From positions 8,566,551 through 8,630,550 of the forward strand of contig OX637391.1 of NCBI GenBank assembly GCA_951799425.1: a stretch of DNA of 64,000 nucleotides, given 5' to 3'. Under the pieces are notes generated by a model that saw only the letters and a list, made by a program, of their open reading frames with translations, was not told the DNA's origin and made no database searches. This document shows, piece by piece, positions 38,598 through 51,676 of the stretch. This DNA comes from Ilex aquifolium. Lineage: Eukaryota > Streptophyta > Magnoliopsida > Aquifoliales > Aquifoliaceae. How positions within the stretch are numbered: the stretch's first letter is position 1; each line of letters opens with the position of its first letter. The position numbers and the translations under genes are program-made.

Positions 38598-39474
38598 GGT
38601 GTCTTAATTATGGTTGGGTTGCAAGAAGAAACACTTGGTACAGATTGTTTGCAGCCAAGAAAAAAAAAGGTTTGCTATGTATTTATTAATAAACAGACAC
38701 TGTGTACAGATTCAGATTGTTTGCAAATGTTAAAATGGACATTGTGTTCGGCTTGGCAGGAACGCGTTGTCACAGGCTTAATCCCATACTTTTTCGATCC
38801 CTTTCTTGGGGAAGAAAAAATTGCATTGTTTATCTGTAAATTATATGTACAGATTGTCTTTGTGATATTTATGAACACAGTAATTTGGAGGTTGTTAGCT
38901 TTAGAGTTTGGCTATGAAAAAAGAAAAAGAAAAGAGCAATCAGATAATTCATGAATCGATTAATCAAATTTAATCTACATATTGGCCAAATTATTCCTTG
39001 ACAAACTATGAGTGAGAGCTGTATTAAGCCAAAGACAGGATAAGAAATCGTATGTCATCTATTACCATATTTTAATTTTGTATTCTTCGACTAAATTATC
39101 TCAATTTGTTTATAGTCTTTGATCGTTAAAATAGTTTTATATGAGTGAGAGCTGTATTAGGCCAAAGACGGGACAAGAAACCGTATGTCATCTATTACAA
39201 ACTATGAGTGAGTTGTATTGCGTCAAAGACAAGACAAGACAAGAAACCGTATGTCATCTATTACCATATTTTAATTTTGGATTCTTTGACTAAATTGTCT
39301 CAATTTGTTTATAGTCTTTGATCGTTAAAATAGTTTTTTTATTTTGTTATTTTACTTTATTTGGGGAAAAATAAAGTTACTTAGTGATTTGTTTATAGTC
39401 TTTGATCGTTAAAATAGTTTTTTTTATTTTGTTATTTTACTTTATTTGGGGAAAAATAAAGTTACTTAGTGATT
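38598..39474. repeat. 3' flank of the F-box gene with nested tandem duplications
   Basis: A block GAGTGAGAGCTGTATTAAGCC...TAGTTTT (about 39010-39135) recurs, with partial copies, to about 39335. An overlapping block TGTTTATAGTCTTTGATCGT...TTACTTAGTGATTT occurs at about 39306-39387 and 39389-39471. No coding sequence. Confidence 0.7.
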
Positions 39475-40014
39475 TAGGTTAATTGCACTGAAGATCTCCA
39501 AAATATGAGATTTGTTTTATTTTGGTCTCCAATATTTCAATTGAATCATTTTAGTCCCTGAAATATTGAATATATTTATATGTGGTCTCTCAAGCAGACA
39601 GCATCTAAATTGTTAACAATTTTTTTATTATAAGTTTGTCATGTAATACTTAAACACCGGTAAAAAAAAAAATTTGGATAACTCTTAACCAAATCTTGGT
39701 CAAAGAACTAACCAAATTATACAGTTTTGATCATGAGTTATGTAAATTTTGGTCAAAAGTTATCCATATTACACATTTTTTATTAAAACCTACCCAAACT
39801 TTGATCAAGAGCTATCTAAATTATTTTTTTTTCTCATATTTAGGTATCACATAACAAGTTTATAATAAAAAATTATTAGTAATTTGAATATTATTTACTT
39901 GAGAGACTACATAAAAATATATTTAATATTTCAAGAACTAAAATAATATAATTAAAATATTGGGAACCAAAATAAGATACTCTATATTTTGAAGACCTCT
40001 AATAAAATTAACCC
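39475..40014. mobile_element. Fold-back element family 1, copy 2
   Basis: Begins GGTTAATTGCACTGAAGATC and ends TAAAATTAACCCT. It has the same box order as 22853-23377 (TCTCAAGCAGACAGCATC, AATTGTTAACAATTTTTT) and is more diverged, especially in the right arm. Confidence 0.8.
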
Positions 40015-41845
40015 TAGTAAATTTTTGGTTACTTTAATTGGACAATGAGTAAAAACATAAAGAATAAAACTTTACTGTTGACTCCTTCAAGCAGCCAGAT
40101 GTTTTTTTTGATCAGGCACAATTAAAGAGAGAGAGAGATAACGATATTTGAATTTACGACTTTAAGGAATAATAACGGTGATAATAGTTATTAGGTTAAT
40201 CACTAACCTTAAACCGCCAAAATTGGGTAAAAACCTGTCTCTGTCCCTGCCAACTAGGATGTTGACGACTTTGAAGGTCCAGTTTTTTTTTATGTTTTTG
40301 ACAATCTATTTAATCAATTATTGAGTTATTCATGCCAAAATTTGTGAATATTTTGCTGAAGGTAACCAGCCACGTTCAAGACATTTTATGTAAAATATTT
40401 GAAATGGGGAATCATATTAGACCCCCTGATAGTGATTTGGAGAAAAATTAATAATTGAATCCACAATTTTTGCTACTAGTCTCACATAACCGGACATTGG
40501 GATTTGGGAGAAAAGTGATAGACAATCTTATCTCCATTTTAGAGAGACTGATTCCCGACTTGAATATAAATCGACAAGTAAATAAAGAAATACTCAAGAC
40601 GCGAGTTTACTACAGAAAATTATGTAAAGCATTTGGGGAGACCTGTTTCGTTAGCTTAGAAGTAAGAGTGACAAAATGACCTCTATAACGACAGCTTCCA
40701 CAATATGCCTAAAACTACTAAGGAACAGAAAATGAAACCCAAATTTGAGGAAGAAAGCAAACCTGAAATAATATAGAATGTCAAAATACATACTTCAATA
40801 GAAAACCAGAGCACTCATAATTGCAGCACAGCACATCTACATATATATTTGCTACTACTGCGTCTCAACCGCTCAATTGGAAAACCTGACAAAGAGCAAT
40901 GTAGCAGAAGAAAGGTTATGACAGGACGAAAAGATGATTTTGGGTGTAAGGCTCATAAACTTAGTGATGTAGATCGTATAGCCTTGATACCAAGTGTAGA
41001 TCAAGAAGAAGAGAAATGGATATGAGAAGAGAAGAAGAAAGGGGAAGATAAGGGAAGAAGGGGATTTGGGCAAACAAAAGCTTCAATAATATTCAGTAAT
41101 TCAAGTTTGAATAAAACCCATACATGCATTCCCTATTCCCTATATATATATATATAGGGAAACCAAAATTCCAAAGTAAAGACTCTTAACATAACTCTAC
41201 CAGTAGAAAGATAAATACTAACTAGTATTCAAATAACTAAACAAATATTAAAAGTAAATGTATACTAATTATCCAACTCCAGCACGATTCTCATCACTTA
41301 TCATTTGCATACATATGCACACAACTACCAAATTACTTTTTACAAGAAAATAGCAGCACCATTATCTCTTGATTACTAGCAGACATAATCAAAATTCAGA
41401 TAGCTCAAATTACTTGTTTGATAATACAAGAATGAAAGATAAAACATCAAAACAGATTCTTCAAAAGTAAGCAAGACAATCGAACCAATGCAATGAAAAA
41501 ACAACAGAAATATTGGAAATTAATTGAGGATTCATTGACAATTCCCGCGTCTTAGATGTCTCATTCATCCCAGACTTCCACCCTTTTCATTCCATCTACG
41601 TTGTCGAAGTTCACTCCTTCAATCGGGTGGTATGGATCTTTTGTTATTGTTATGTTCTTTCTTCTTTTTTCCTTCTCTTTTTTATTGCAAATCAATATTT
41701 TGGCCTTTTTAAGTTTTGCATTCTTATTTTTCTCTTGTTGTCTTTAAATTTTCTCTTCAGATTAGCAAAGAAACACTCTGGCCCTTAAACCAATTGTGTG
41801 TAAATAGACCTCCGGAGTTCTAGAAAACAACTTATGTGCAAGACA

Positions 41846-41895
<50 letters not shown>

Positions 41896-42496
41896 GCAAC
41901 TAAACATCTTATGTTAATGTGGACTTGGCCTGTAGCTATCACTTCTGAAGTAAATGGTTATTAGGCTTTGTTTTTTTCTTTTGGAATCCTTTTGAGTAGC
42001 CAAAAACAACACGGCTTGGGACCATTGTTAACTCGAGCTTAGAATCAGACCAGCTCAAACACAAGCTCGAGCCGGCTCGTTGCTGAGCTGGGCTCAAGTA
42101 GGCGTCCTTTGGCTAACCTCAAGCTTAGCTCCGTTTAGAATTTGCCAAGCCAAACTCAAGCTAGCTAAAACTCGGTTATGATCGTCCCAATTATAGCATA
42201 TCTATAAATACCCAACTTATGCTCACTATTCACTACTGATTAGTCACTGTTCACAGTTTCTCCAGAGATTTCTTTCTCCTCCCTCTCTCTGCTCGTACAC
42301 ATAATCATTTAAAAGCTGGATTTGACTTTCAGAGCATGTTCTGAAGAGTTATACTTGATATATACTCTACACTCAGAAGGTAACATGGTTATCAAATCCT
42401 TTTTGGTTCCTACATTTTGTTTTAAAAACTCCGACAGAACCACATCACATGCAAAACTACCGAGTGCTATCCCACTGATTTAATCATAACTAATAA
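40015..42496. other. Intergenic DNA with a long CT microsatellite
   Basis: (CT)n runs about 41849-41893. Around 42030-42170 there is an AGCTCGAGCCGGCTCG-rich patch like the interior of the hAT MITEs at 25084 and 63181, without clear ends. No gene recognised. Confidence 0.5.
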
Positions 42497-43139
42497 TCTA
42501 TATAATAAAGTATAATACAATTCAAATTTCAAAAGATAAACAAAATAACTTTTGCTTTTCGCGGTTGAGATCTCTTTAAATTTTATTTTAAAGTTAATCC
42601 GACGGCTAATATTAACACCCCAAATTTAATAGGAAAAATAGTCCCATAAGGGTGTGTTTGGGATAACTTTTTAAAAATACTTTTAGGATTTATAACTTTT
42701 CATAAGTACTTAAAAAAAAAAAATAGTATTTGTAACTGCTCCACCACCACCCGCACGGGCCCCACCGCCCCACCACCACCACCATCACTACTACCACCAT
42801 TCCTATCGCCCCACCACTACCATCATCATCGTTGCCGTCACCCTACCATCATCATCGTTGCCGTCACCCTACCATCACCACCACCCCCACCCCCACCATC
42901 GTTGTCACCCCACCACCATTGTCACCCCACCACCACCTCTTCTACAACAACCATCACCATCATCGTTGTCGCAACCACCACCACTACCACCGCTCACCCT
43001 ACCCCTACCTATAATCGGTGCTTAAATTCCTTTCTCTCTCCTCTATCTTTGTATATTAAATTTGGGTGTAAATACAAATATGTTTATTGTTGACCATTTT
43101 TTTTATTACGTCGTGCCTTCAGGCACGGGAAATAACTAG
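42497..43139 (+). mobile_element. Non-autonomous Helitron-like element (643 bp)
   Basis: Begins A|TCTATATAATAAAGTATAAT and ends with the hairpin CGTGCC-TTCA-GGCACG (43112-43127), eight bases, then CTAG|T. This is the TC...hairpin...CTRR arrangement inserted between A and T. The interior holds a CCACCATCACCA-type repeat (42740-43010), giving His/Thr/Pro-rich frames that are not genes. It has no Rep/helicase. The last ~90 bp recur at 59588 and 61976. Confidence 0.7.
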
Positions 43140-43674
43140 TGTACTTATATCACATATAACTATGAACAAAGAAACTTAAGAACAGCTATATGTGCAAATC
43201 CTATTTAGGCATCATAATAAAGGCACTAAATAATGAATTACATCTGAATACAAACTATCCAAAGTTCAACAAAAACATAACCCAACTAGCCCACAGGAGA
43301 TGTATCCAAAGATTCACACAAAACAGTAAGATAAAAAAGTAAATATGGCAGTGTGCAATACCACGGATCAATTCGATAAAACGTACCTGAACGATGTGTT
43401 GATATTTCTTCAGTGTCTCTATGCCACTCACAATCTCAACTTCCTGCACATATCCTAAGTTTTTGCCTCAATAGAGTAACTTTTCATGTTTCTTCTTGCT
43501 CAATTATATCTCATAAATCAATATATCATTCCTTCACCTTTCATTCCCTAAAAGGAGCACACAGTATACCTATTCTGACTCAAAAATGTACGTGCTAACA
43601 TACAAGAACCCACTCCCTAGGAGGTAGGAGGTAATTGATGTAACTGCCTAACTATGCACTGATATGAATCTATT
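43140..43674. other. Intergenic / 3' flank of the PI-PLC-X gene
   Basis: No gene or element seen. It probably includes the minus-strand 3' untranslated region. Confidence 0.5.
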
Positions 43675-46590
43675 TCAGATATTTAGAAACAACTTGAACA
43701 AAATTTGATAAAAGCAGAGAACAAAGAGACTCAGAGAAGGGACTTCTGAAGCAGATCCGGTAAACTGCACGGATCCAGAAAAACTTCCTGCTGTATTTGT
43801 TGCTGGAGTCGTATTAGGAACAGTAATGTTCTTGCAAACCCCAAATGATGCTCCTGCCTGCAAAATTCCCCCAACAATTGCGATTTTCACTTTAATTTTA
43901 TATTGAAAGAATTATATTTAATTTCAAAGAAGCCTTTGATCAAGTAAATCACGAGGACCCAAATTTAACTCATTATGGACCACGAACTCCTTCAAATATG
44001 TAGAAATACTTTCTACAAAGGAAAGATCAAACATAACCTTAAGTTTAGCTAGAATGTGTGTGCCATGCCATGCCTCATAAGGTTTTTTGGAGTTCACGTA
44101 ATTTTGAGAGTACCAATGTCAATTTCATACGATTGAGGTTCTTTGAGATTTACAAAGATGAAGATGAGGAAGAATAATGATCTGCTAATGTGAACCATTT
44201 TTTAAGGGGAATACACTGGGGTATGGCTTGATAATTCAGTAGATTACTCAAAATCCAATATGTTTCTCATGATCTGATTTTTAGACCAAGATGAAAGCAG
44301 CAAATGGAATCAAGATTTAGGGTCCTTGAAGGCCAAAATAAACTGAAACTCCTCATCATCTAATTTTGATAACAGAGTTTATCTTGTAAGCAAGTGGGGA
44401 AAAGAAAAAATACAGTTTCAAAAATTGCACCCAGTTGCAACTTGTGACCTAGCATTCAGATAGGAATTCTATTGCTACTGTCTGCAGTTTCTTTCTGCTT
44501 ATTTCAATATTTTCTTTCCCAATCAATTGAATTCTGTAATCAATTGGAGATTAAAATTGGAAACTTTGGGCAAATCACACATAGTGTAACAGTTAAAAAC
44601 TTGAGGCCACACACAGTCAGCTTAAATTCTGCTATTCAGAAAAATTCAGGTTTGGAAAATAAACTTATCCTGTTAGAGTGTGAACCAAAAACCATGGGAT
44701 AATTTCCGAATGCAAAATCTACAATGAACAACTGAACTAAAATGCATCATTAAAGCAGTGATTTTTCAGCTAACAAATGTGGACAAACCTGACAGGCAGT
44801 AATCGTATTACACCCACACAATGTCTGGCCATTCATTCTATCCAAAACATCAAAAACGCCTTCTCCATCACTCCTCTGCATAATGTCCAGTAAGAATGCT
44901 TAATAAAATCACCCATATGCAAATATATATATATATGTATGCATATATAAACACGAATATGTATTTCCTGTCTTGATGGTCAAAATTTTAAATACCATGT
45001 AGAAGTTTACTGCCAAAAAGTTGGGCACCACATTGCCTGCTGCTTTGTAACAGGTGCCAATCATATCAGCAAGTGGAGCTGAATGCTCTTTGCAAGCTTC
45101 ATTTTGAACTGGAATAGTTGGGAAATAATTCTGTAGAAAAAGAGATGCACTCTTTGAATTGAGGGGCTTTGATTCCTTTCTGTTCGAGCACGAGCCTGCT
45201 TGCACCCCACCATCTCCAGCTGAAAATCATTACATTACCAGGGTTCAGCTGGATTAAGCATATATAATTCACACACACTCTAAAACATTAAATATATAAG
45301 TTACTCTAAAACATCACAGTTATATAGTACTTACACTGGTTTTCCACCATGTACCTCCACTGATAAGCAATTCCTTCATCTGCTTCTTTTGAAGAGTCAG
45401 AAGTGAAAACCAGTAACCGGTGATTCTCTCGGATCATATTGGCAATGGTTGGCCAATCCTCACCCTTTTTTGGCATCTTGGAGACTGGAAACCAATATTT
45501 GTCCAACCCGGCATTCGTGAACATATTGGTCAACCCTTTTGGGCTATGCACATAGTCCTCGATTATAATGGTAATAATTTCTGATGGGTTCTCACTCAAG
45601 AACGCTTCTACTTCCTTCAATGTATTGATTGCAGGTTGCTGAGAAACATCCAATGCATACATTATAAAATTGTACACATGGACATGACCAGGAATTCAAA
45701 CTAAAAACATCAAATACTTGAAGTGAAATTATAGATTACAAAGGCGGTGAAGTTGTAACATTGCCCACGAAATGAATGGCACAGCCAGATATCATTCTCA
45801 AAGTCGTACATATCCAGCATCAATCCTCTCACTCCATTCTGAACAAGACCCATTCCACAAAATAGACAAATCAACTCAATAAACTAATGCATGTGCCTTC
45901 GTGTGTGTGTGTGTGAAAGTGGAAGAGTGGCAAGAATTAAGCTATTTACATACTCTCAATTGGTTAGTTACAGTGTCTTCTTGATTGTAAAATGTAATTC
46001 TCTGAGCACCCGTCAATGATGGTGAATCAACAATCGAAAACGAATTATGGGTTACAAGCCACGAATACTTGTTGAAGGGTAACCCGTAGATCTGCCAATT
46101 GAACAATTGCACAAAAGATAACAGCACAAAATCTTTACTAGAATGAGAATAATAGAGACAATTTGGCAAGAAATTCAACAGAATCCAAACAAAATTAAAG
46201 TTGAAGAGCTTACAACGGAAGTAGGTATGATAGCTTGGCCTCTGGTGCAGAAGGGCTGATTCTTACCCATTTCTGGGCAGTTGCCACAGTAGAGACCAGG
46301 TCCACAGTCGGTGCTCGTCGAACATGAGTCTAACAGCTGCGTAATTCTCAAAATTCAGTTCAAATTCAAAGAGCAAAAGCAAAATTGCACGGATCCAATG
46401 TAAGTATGGGCATGTACTGAAGAGAGAGAGAGAGAGAAGTACAGAGAGGAGGAACCTGGCAATTGCCATTGGAGCAAGCAGCGGAAGTGATCACAAAAAC
46501 AGCTGAGATGAGTAGCAGTAATAGAAATAGGTCCCCATTGGCAGCAGCTCTGCATCTTTTCACTCCGTGCACCGCGAAACACACAAACAT
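43675..46590 (-). CDS. PI-PLC X domain-containing protein, GPI-anchored type
   Basis: Secreted, probably GPI-anchored member of the PLC-like phosphodiesterase family. Eight exons (high to low): 46590-46456, 46336-46214, 46091-45954, 45838-45740, 45638-45335, 45219-44996, 44875-44789 and 43857-43675. All introns are GT/AG and the frame is continuous over 430 residues, close to the usual ~425. Residues 15-38 form a hydrophobic signal peptide. A Cys-rich segment (DSCSTSTDCGPGLYCGNCP) follows, then the X domain with catalytic-type histidines H101 (THNSFS) and H153 (WLCHSFRGQC) and the RGLMLDMYDF strand. The C-terminus has a Ser/Thr/Gly-rich stretch and hydrophobic tail (SLFVLCFYQILFKLFL), a likely GPI signal. 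No Y or C2 domain is present, so it resembles bacterial-type PI-PLCs; its plant substrate is unproven. The start could lie further upstream in frame, at 46641. The leader is CT-rich in the sense direction. From memory the nearest Arabidopsis protein is At5g67130. Confidence 0.92.
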
Positions 46591-46599
46591 CGGTACTGG

Positions 46600-46705
46600 A
46601 GATGCAGAGCCACAGAGAGAGAGAGAGAGAGCTTGAAACAAAAGTAGCGTGAGGTAGAGCGAGAAAAAAGCAGTTCAATACAGAGAAAGAGAGAGAGAGA
46701 GGAAC
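46600..46705 (-). promoter_or_regulatory. CT-rich 5' leader of the PI-PLC-X gene
   Basis: GA runs at about 46615-46632 and 46682-46702 on the plus strand read as CT repeats in the sense direction just upstream of the start, as in many plant leaders. Another CT run lies in intron 1 (about 46420-46437). Confidence 0.5.
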
Positions 46706-46831
46706 CGGAAGGTGCCAATTTTTGTGTTCCAATCGCGGGCTTTAACAACTTTATTTTCAGAGTAACACGGACCTCCCTCCAGGTTTAATGAAAATAAACG
46801 ACGCCCCTTCCCCCTACTCTTTTTTTTGGGG

Positions 46832-47334
46832 GGGCAAATAACAGTTTGTACCCCCAAAAGATTAACAAAATTTTAATTTATACCCTTAAAGATCAATGGT
46901 TTCAAATTATACCATAAATTAAATTAAATTAAATAACAACAATGTGACCCAGCCATAACATTTGTTGCGATTTTCATCAAACTGTCAGCCACGTTAGATG
47001 CACGTGATGACTTTTGTCGGAGTATGGTACTTCCCCTTTTCACGTGTCGCACGTGCCTGTCAATCCAATAAAAATCGTCATAGACGTTATGGTTGAGAGA
47101 ATGATTTTCGTCAAATTGAATGAACATGATGACTGTTGTTAGATTATGACCCTTCCCCTTTTTAAATGTATCTCACGTGGCTATCAATTTGATGAAAATC
47201 GCAATGGACATTATAATTAGGGTCATATTACTGCCAATTAATTTAATTGAGGGTGTAATTTGAAATAATTGGTCTTTGAGGGTGTAAATTAGAATTTTTT
47301 TTAATCTTTTGGGATGCAAAATGCCATTTGTCCT
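46832..47334. mobile_element. Fold-back element just upstream of the PI-PLC-X gene
   Basis: The left arm GGCAAATAACAGTTTGTACC pairs with the right arm GGATGCAAAATGCCATTTGTCC. The next boxes (AAAAGATTAA..., TTATACCCTTAAAGATCAAT) also pair. Internal CACGTG-containing repeats occur near 47000-47180. Non-coding. Its border is about 240 bp from the start codon. Confidence 0.75.
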
Positions 47335-49090
47335 TTTTTTTTAAAATGAATATATGTCATTGCATAAATAAAAAACATGAATATTTTGAACATATTTTAC
47401 CCAATATGATACTATTGTCGCAAGAGCCCAAAAAGATTAACAAGTTCAAGTTTAAACATCACTTCCAAAAGGGCCTAACATTGAAAAAATAAGTGTTTAT
47501 CAACTAACTTGAACCTTTTGCCACGATTGATATGGAATTTTAGTTTATCTTTTTTTTTTTAATGAATATACTCAAAAAAACAAATACATATTTTGAACAT
47601 ACTTTACCTAACATCAATTCAGTAGAAGGAACTATGGGGTATGGGGTGGTGTTGGAGTGCTGGTGGTTCACGGGGTAAAGCCAAGATAGAGAATGAAGAG
47701 AGAGGAAGGGATTTGTTCAAATTGATTTTTCACTAATCTCAAATTTTAAGGGCAAAACTGGTGATTTATAAAAGTCTTAGCAATAACTCCGTATTTGAAG
47801 ACACTATATAATATTAAAAATCAAACTGATATTACAATATTTATATTTTAAATATTAATTTAGTTTTTTAATTATGCAATTTAAAATTAAAATAAAGAGA
47901 GAGGTAAGTATAAATTAATGAAATTATTTGACATTGAAAAGTTTATTGATTGAGTTGTTTGGTATTAAGTGTTGTGTAGATAATTTAATAAAAAAAAAAT
48001 TATGGGATGAATTTTGTATCATTGGATCAAAGTAGTTGAAGATTGAATCAATCTTGACCGTTGTTATACTTTTATAAATTAAAATTAAAATTTTTAACTA
48101 TAATATTAAATAGATGTAAAATATGACTGGTCAAAGGGTTGACTAAAAGTTGACCTTAAATCCAAGAGCCTGAGTGTAATTTTTTGAAATTGCAGGGGAT
48201 GAACTTTGAATATTTAGCTCTTGTTTGTACCTTGTTTTATATTTATTTCATTAACCATCGCTTTTAAGCTCGTAACTAACAGTAATACTAAAATGTTCAA
48301 TATTGCAGTCCAAGCTACCTTGATGGGACACCAGTAACGGCGTCGTTTGGTGCTAAAGGCGTTGGATGGAACATTTGGTATGTCATCCTTGTCCAAATCA
48401 AAGTTAGCCTTGGCATAACTCAAGTATTTACCTTTTGGCACTTCTTTAGAGGTTTCTTTCTGTGCTTTTCACATGGTGGGACACCTTCCTCTGCTATGCG
48501 GATCAACCTCATCATGTACATCGATAAAAAAAAACTTAATTGATATCGATTAAAGATGGGATTACACGGGTTTGATTGAACGAGATTCAAACTCGAAAAA
48601 TGATTGAATTTACTCACCGTGTGAAAGATATAACCTTAAATGCATTATAATCTTACACTTTGACCCGACCCGAGTAGTGGGGAGTTTTTGGCTGATCCAC
48701 ATCATACTCTATCCTTGTACGATGATGATACATACCAGCAAACTGTCCCAAGAAAAAGGTAAGAAATAAATACATTTATGGCATGAATCTGTATTCCACA
48801 ATCTACACGTTTCCAAATTAATGACAAACAACATAAGCTCAGCAAAAACCTGTGGGGGCCGATTAGGTTGGCTGGTTGGTAGGTAATAATTGCATTCATA
48901 TACATTAGATAAATAAACTTTCCCTTGTAAGATTGTTCGCTTACAAGTAAGAGATATCAGGTTCGATATTTTACGTACCCCGTAAGAACAAGTCACTTTT
49001 ATTTCTCAAGGAACATGTCTTTAAACTAACTCGAGTTACGGTGATTGACTCATAGTTCGAAGGAGTAGTCAGCGCAAGTCTAAACACTCT
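47335..49090. other. Intergenic DNA
   Basis: AT-rich. Minus-strand frames at about 48214-48617 (75 and 65 codons) contain a polar YAKANFDLDKDD-like stretch, but I recognise no family and see no splice structure, so no gene is called. Confidence 0.45.
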
Positions 49091-50322
49091 GAGCTCGTTT
49101 GGTTGCCGTATTAGAAATTGATGGATTAGATAAAATAATTCGGTCTAATACAATACAGAAAAACAAAAGACAAGACTAAATAGAGTATTATAATAATACG
49201 TAATTTTGTCTAGTGTTTGGTAATATACAACATAAACGTTGGATAGTAATTATTTAATCCAATCAGTTGTTTGGTTAAGGAATTATTTTATCGTATTAAT
49301 ATTAAATTAACAAAAATATCCTCAATCAGTGTTTGTTATATTGATGACAATTTGATTTTATCAGTTAGGAGGTTATAATGGTAAATATGTAAAATACAAC
49401 GTTTGAGTTGGATTATAATACCAACTCTTTTGGTGGTATTAAAATACCTCTATAATACAGGTCTAACGTATAAAAATATACGATATATATACGATTAATA
49501 TACGTTTTTAAAATTGATGATTCCTCGGAAATCAATCTCCCATGCCCGAGTTGATTAGGCTCTTCTTGAATTTTATAAGATGGGTTTCAGAGAAATTGAA
49601 GTTAAGCGATGATAGACAAGCAAATGTGAGTGGTTCACCCTAGCCAAAAGACTTGGGCTACGTCCACTGTAATGGAGGCTCTTGCTCCTGGGTTGTGTAT
49701 ATTGATTTCAACTGATTACAAAAAAATTATTGGCTCTGGGCCACAAACGATGCTCTCTATTGAGGCTGTCCTAGGGATCTTGGCGAAAATACCAGCTAGA
49801 AGACGGGGAAGAAGACCCAGGAATTCCCTCCCCTTTCCTCCTTTTATTGTCCTATTTATATGGTGTCTGCTCCTAGGGTTTTGTTGTCCCTGCTCTTCCT
49901 TTCCTTGATCTTGTGGGGACCGTTCGTCCTTTCTCTGCGAGCCACTCTGACCGCCGGCGATTCTGTGCCCACGATCGCCTGGGTTCGTTCGACACCATCC
50001 CTCTGTTTTTGCAGGGAGTAACTCTGAGAAATCAGAGCCGGTTTTCCTTGTCCTTGGAGCGCGTGGTGCAACAGGCTCCAACTTGGGCCGTGGGCTGAGG
50101 ATCGAACTTGGGCCGGTTGGGGTCATTCCCTTTTGGGCTTCGGAGTCTTTATTCAACCTTTGGGCTCGGTCGTTGTGGCAGCCTAGCCCAAAAAAACCTA
50201 TCCTCATCAAAAATTAATACAGTATCAAATTTGCTTACCAAACAAAGTATTAGACCCGATTAAATAAAAAATAGTACAATTCAATATTTAATCCCCTCAT
50301 AATACGTCTACCAAACGAGCCA
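49091..50322. mobile_element. MITE family 2, copy 2, split by a solo LTR
   Basis: Ends GCTCGTTTGGTTGCCGTATT and TAATACGTCTACCAAACGAG. Colinear with 26811-27331 over its whole length once 49515-50214 is removed. About 530 bp of MITE sequence. Confidence 0.88.
49515..50209. mobile_element. Solo LTR, 695 bp, inside the MITE
   Basis: Begins TGATGA and ends TCATCA (TG...CA). Flanked by AAAAT at 49510-49514 and 50210-50214. Removing it and one AAAAT restores the MITE sequence seen in copy 1. A 164-codon minus-strand frame inside has no family resemblance and I do not call it a gene. A diverged relative lies at about 33855-34490. Confidence 0.92.
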
Positions 50323-51186
50323 TCTGTAACTAAAAAAGAAAAAAATACATTAGACAAATAAAGAATGAAAAAACACCAATAAATTCTACTTTTTATTTCA
50401 AAAAATAATTGAGTCCTATAAAATTTGTATTAGGACAACTAAGTCCTATTCTCCCTAATTAGTTCCAAAGAAGTAATAGTGTTAATTACAAAAGTGTTAT
50501 TGTCTTGTGTCAATCAAGTTTATATCTATGCTACTCTGCTAATGAAAGTACATTAAGCAAAAATAACTTTAAATTTTTTATTTTTAGCTTTAATTGATAT
50601 TTTAATGTCCATTTTATCCTTTTATCAAATAAATACTGGAATTGATTTTCAATAAATATGTCAATTAAACATTTGAGAATTTTTATATTCCCATGGCTCA
50701 TAAATTGACCATGTTAAGCCATGACTATTAAGATTATTTAATTTTGGATAAAAATATTATGTCAAAATGCTTCAACCATCATAATTGTACTATGAGAAGT
50801 AGTTGAAATTAAAGCTAAAAAAATGCAGCATTCATTGGATGAGTGGGTCCTATCAATTTTTTTAGTGGGCCCACTCATCCCACATTCATCAAAGGGATGA
50901 TATGTATTTGAATTTTAACTTTTGAGTTTCATTTGAGTTATGTAACATTTTCTTAAAAAAAAAAAAAACAGCAATAGTTTCAAAATCACCAATAATACTT
51001 ATAAATTCAACAACAAAAAAGATTGACTATCTTGCCTTGAAATTATTTTTAAAGAAAGACAGAACTACTTGTTAATCCTCCCCAAATCTCAAACATCCAC
51101 TGTTTGCTGTGAGGAAAAAAATCTCCACCCTTTGAGTGTCCTTTTTGGGGTTATTGGATTGATACAAGAAATTGGTATTTTAGTAA
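50323..51186. other. Intergenic / left part of a possible fold-back element
   Basis: From 50367 (GAAAAAACACCAATAAATTC) about 110 bp are an inverted relative of 58385-58495. The rest has no gene. Confidence 0.45.
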
Positions 51187-51676
51187 CTAGTTGATACAAA
51201 CGTGCGTTGCACATTAAAAATTTGATTTTGAATTTAATTTTTTTTTATCGATGTTACGGCTATAAAAATAATATTTTGCTATTTTAACCCATATATTGAT
51301 AACTTACGTGTGTAGTAGAGGTATATATTTAATTATCATAACTTAAAATAATTAGCACGAATAAATAGTGATGCACAGACAAAAATACTTCATATTTGAA
51401 CGGGTCCAGACCGCTTGAATTTGACTAAGGGGAGGACATAAAAACTTTAGTTGGTTTACCATTAAATAGCATTATCATAAGGAAAATGCCATAACCAGCA
51501 AAAATAAAAAGAAGAAGAAGAAGAAGGAAAATGCCATTTTTATCAAAATTGAGGACCTAATTTATTATAACCATTGAATTGAAGGTGAACTTCATTTAAC
51601 ATTAGAACTCACAATTAATCCAATACTTGTATTGAATTAGATCCCTGATTAGGTTCCCAAATTAAGTGTCTATAGT

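Noticed and set aside
42832-43093. His/Thr/Pro-rich frames
   Set aside because: Encoded by a CCACCATCACC repeat in a Helitron-like element.
46355-46748. Ser/Leu-rich frames of 60-125 codons in the PI-PLC-X leader
   Set aside because: Out-of-frame readings of CT repeats; the conserved signal peptide and CSNGNCQ segment are in another frame.
49716-50210. 164-codon minus-strand frame
   Set aside because: Falls inside a solo LTR; composition is driven by GC-rich LTR sequence and no family is recognised.
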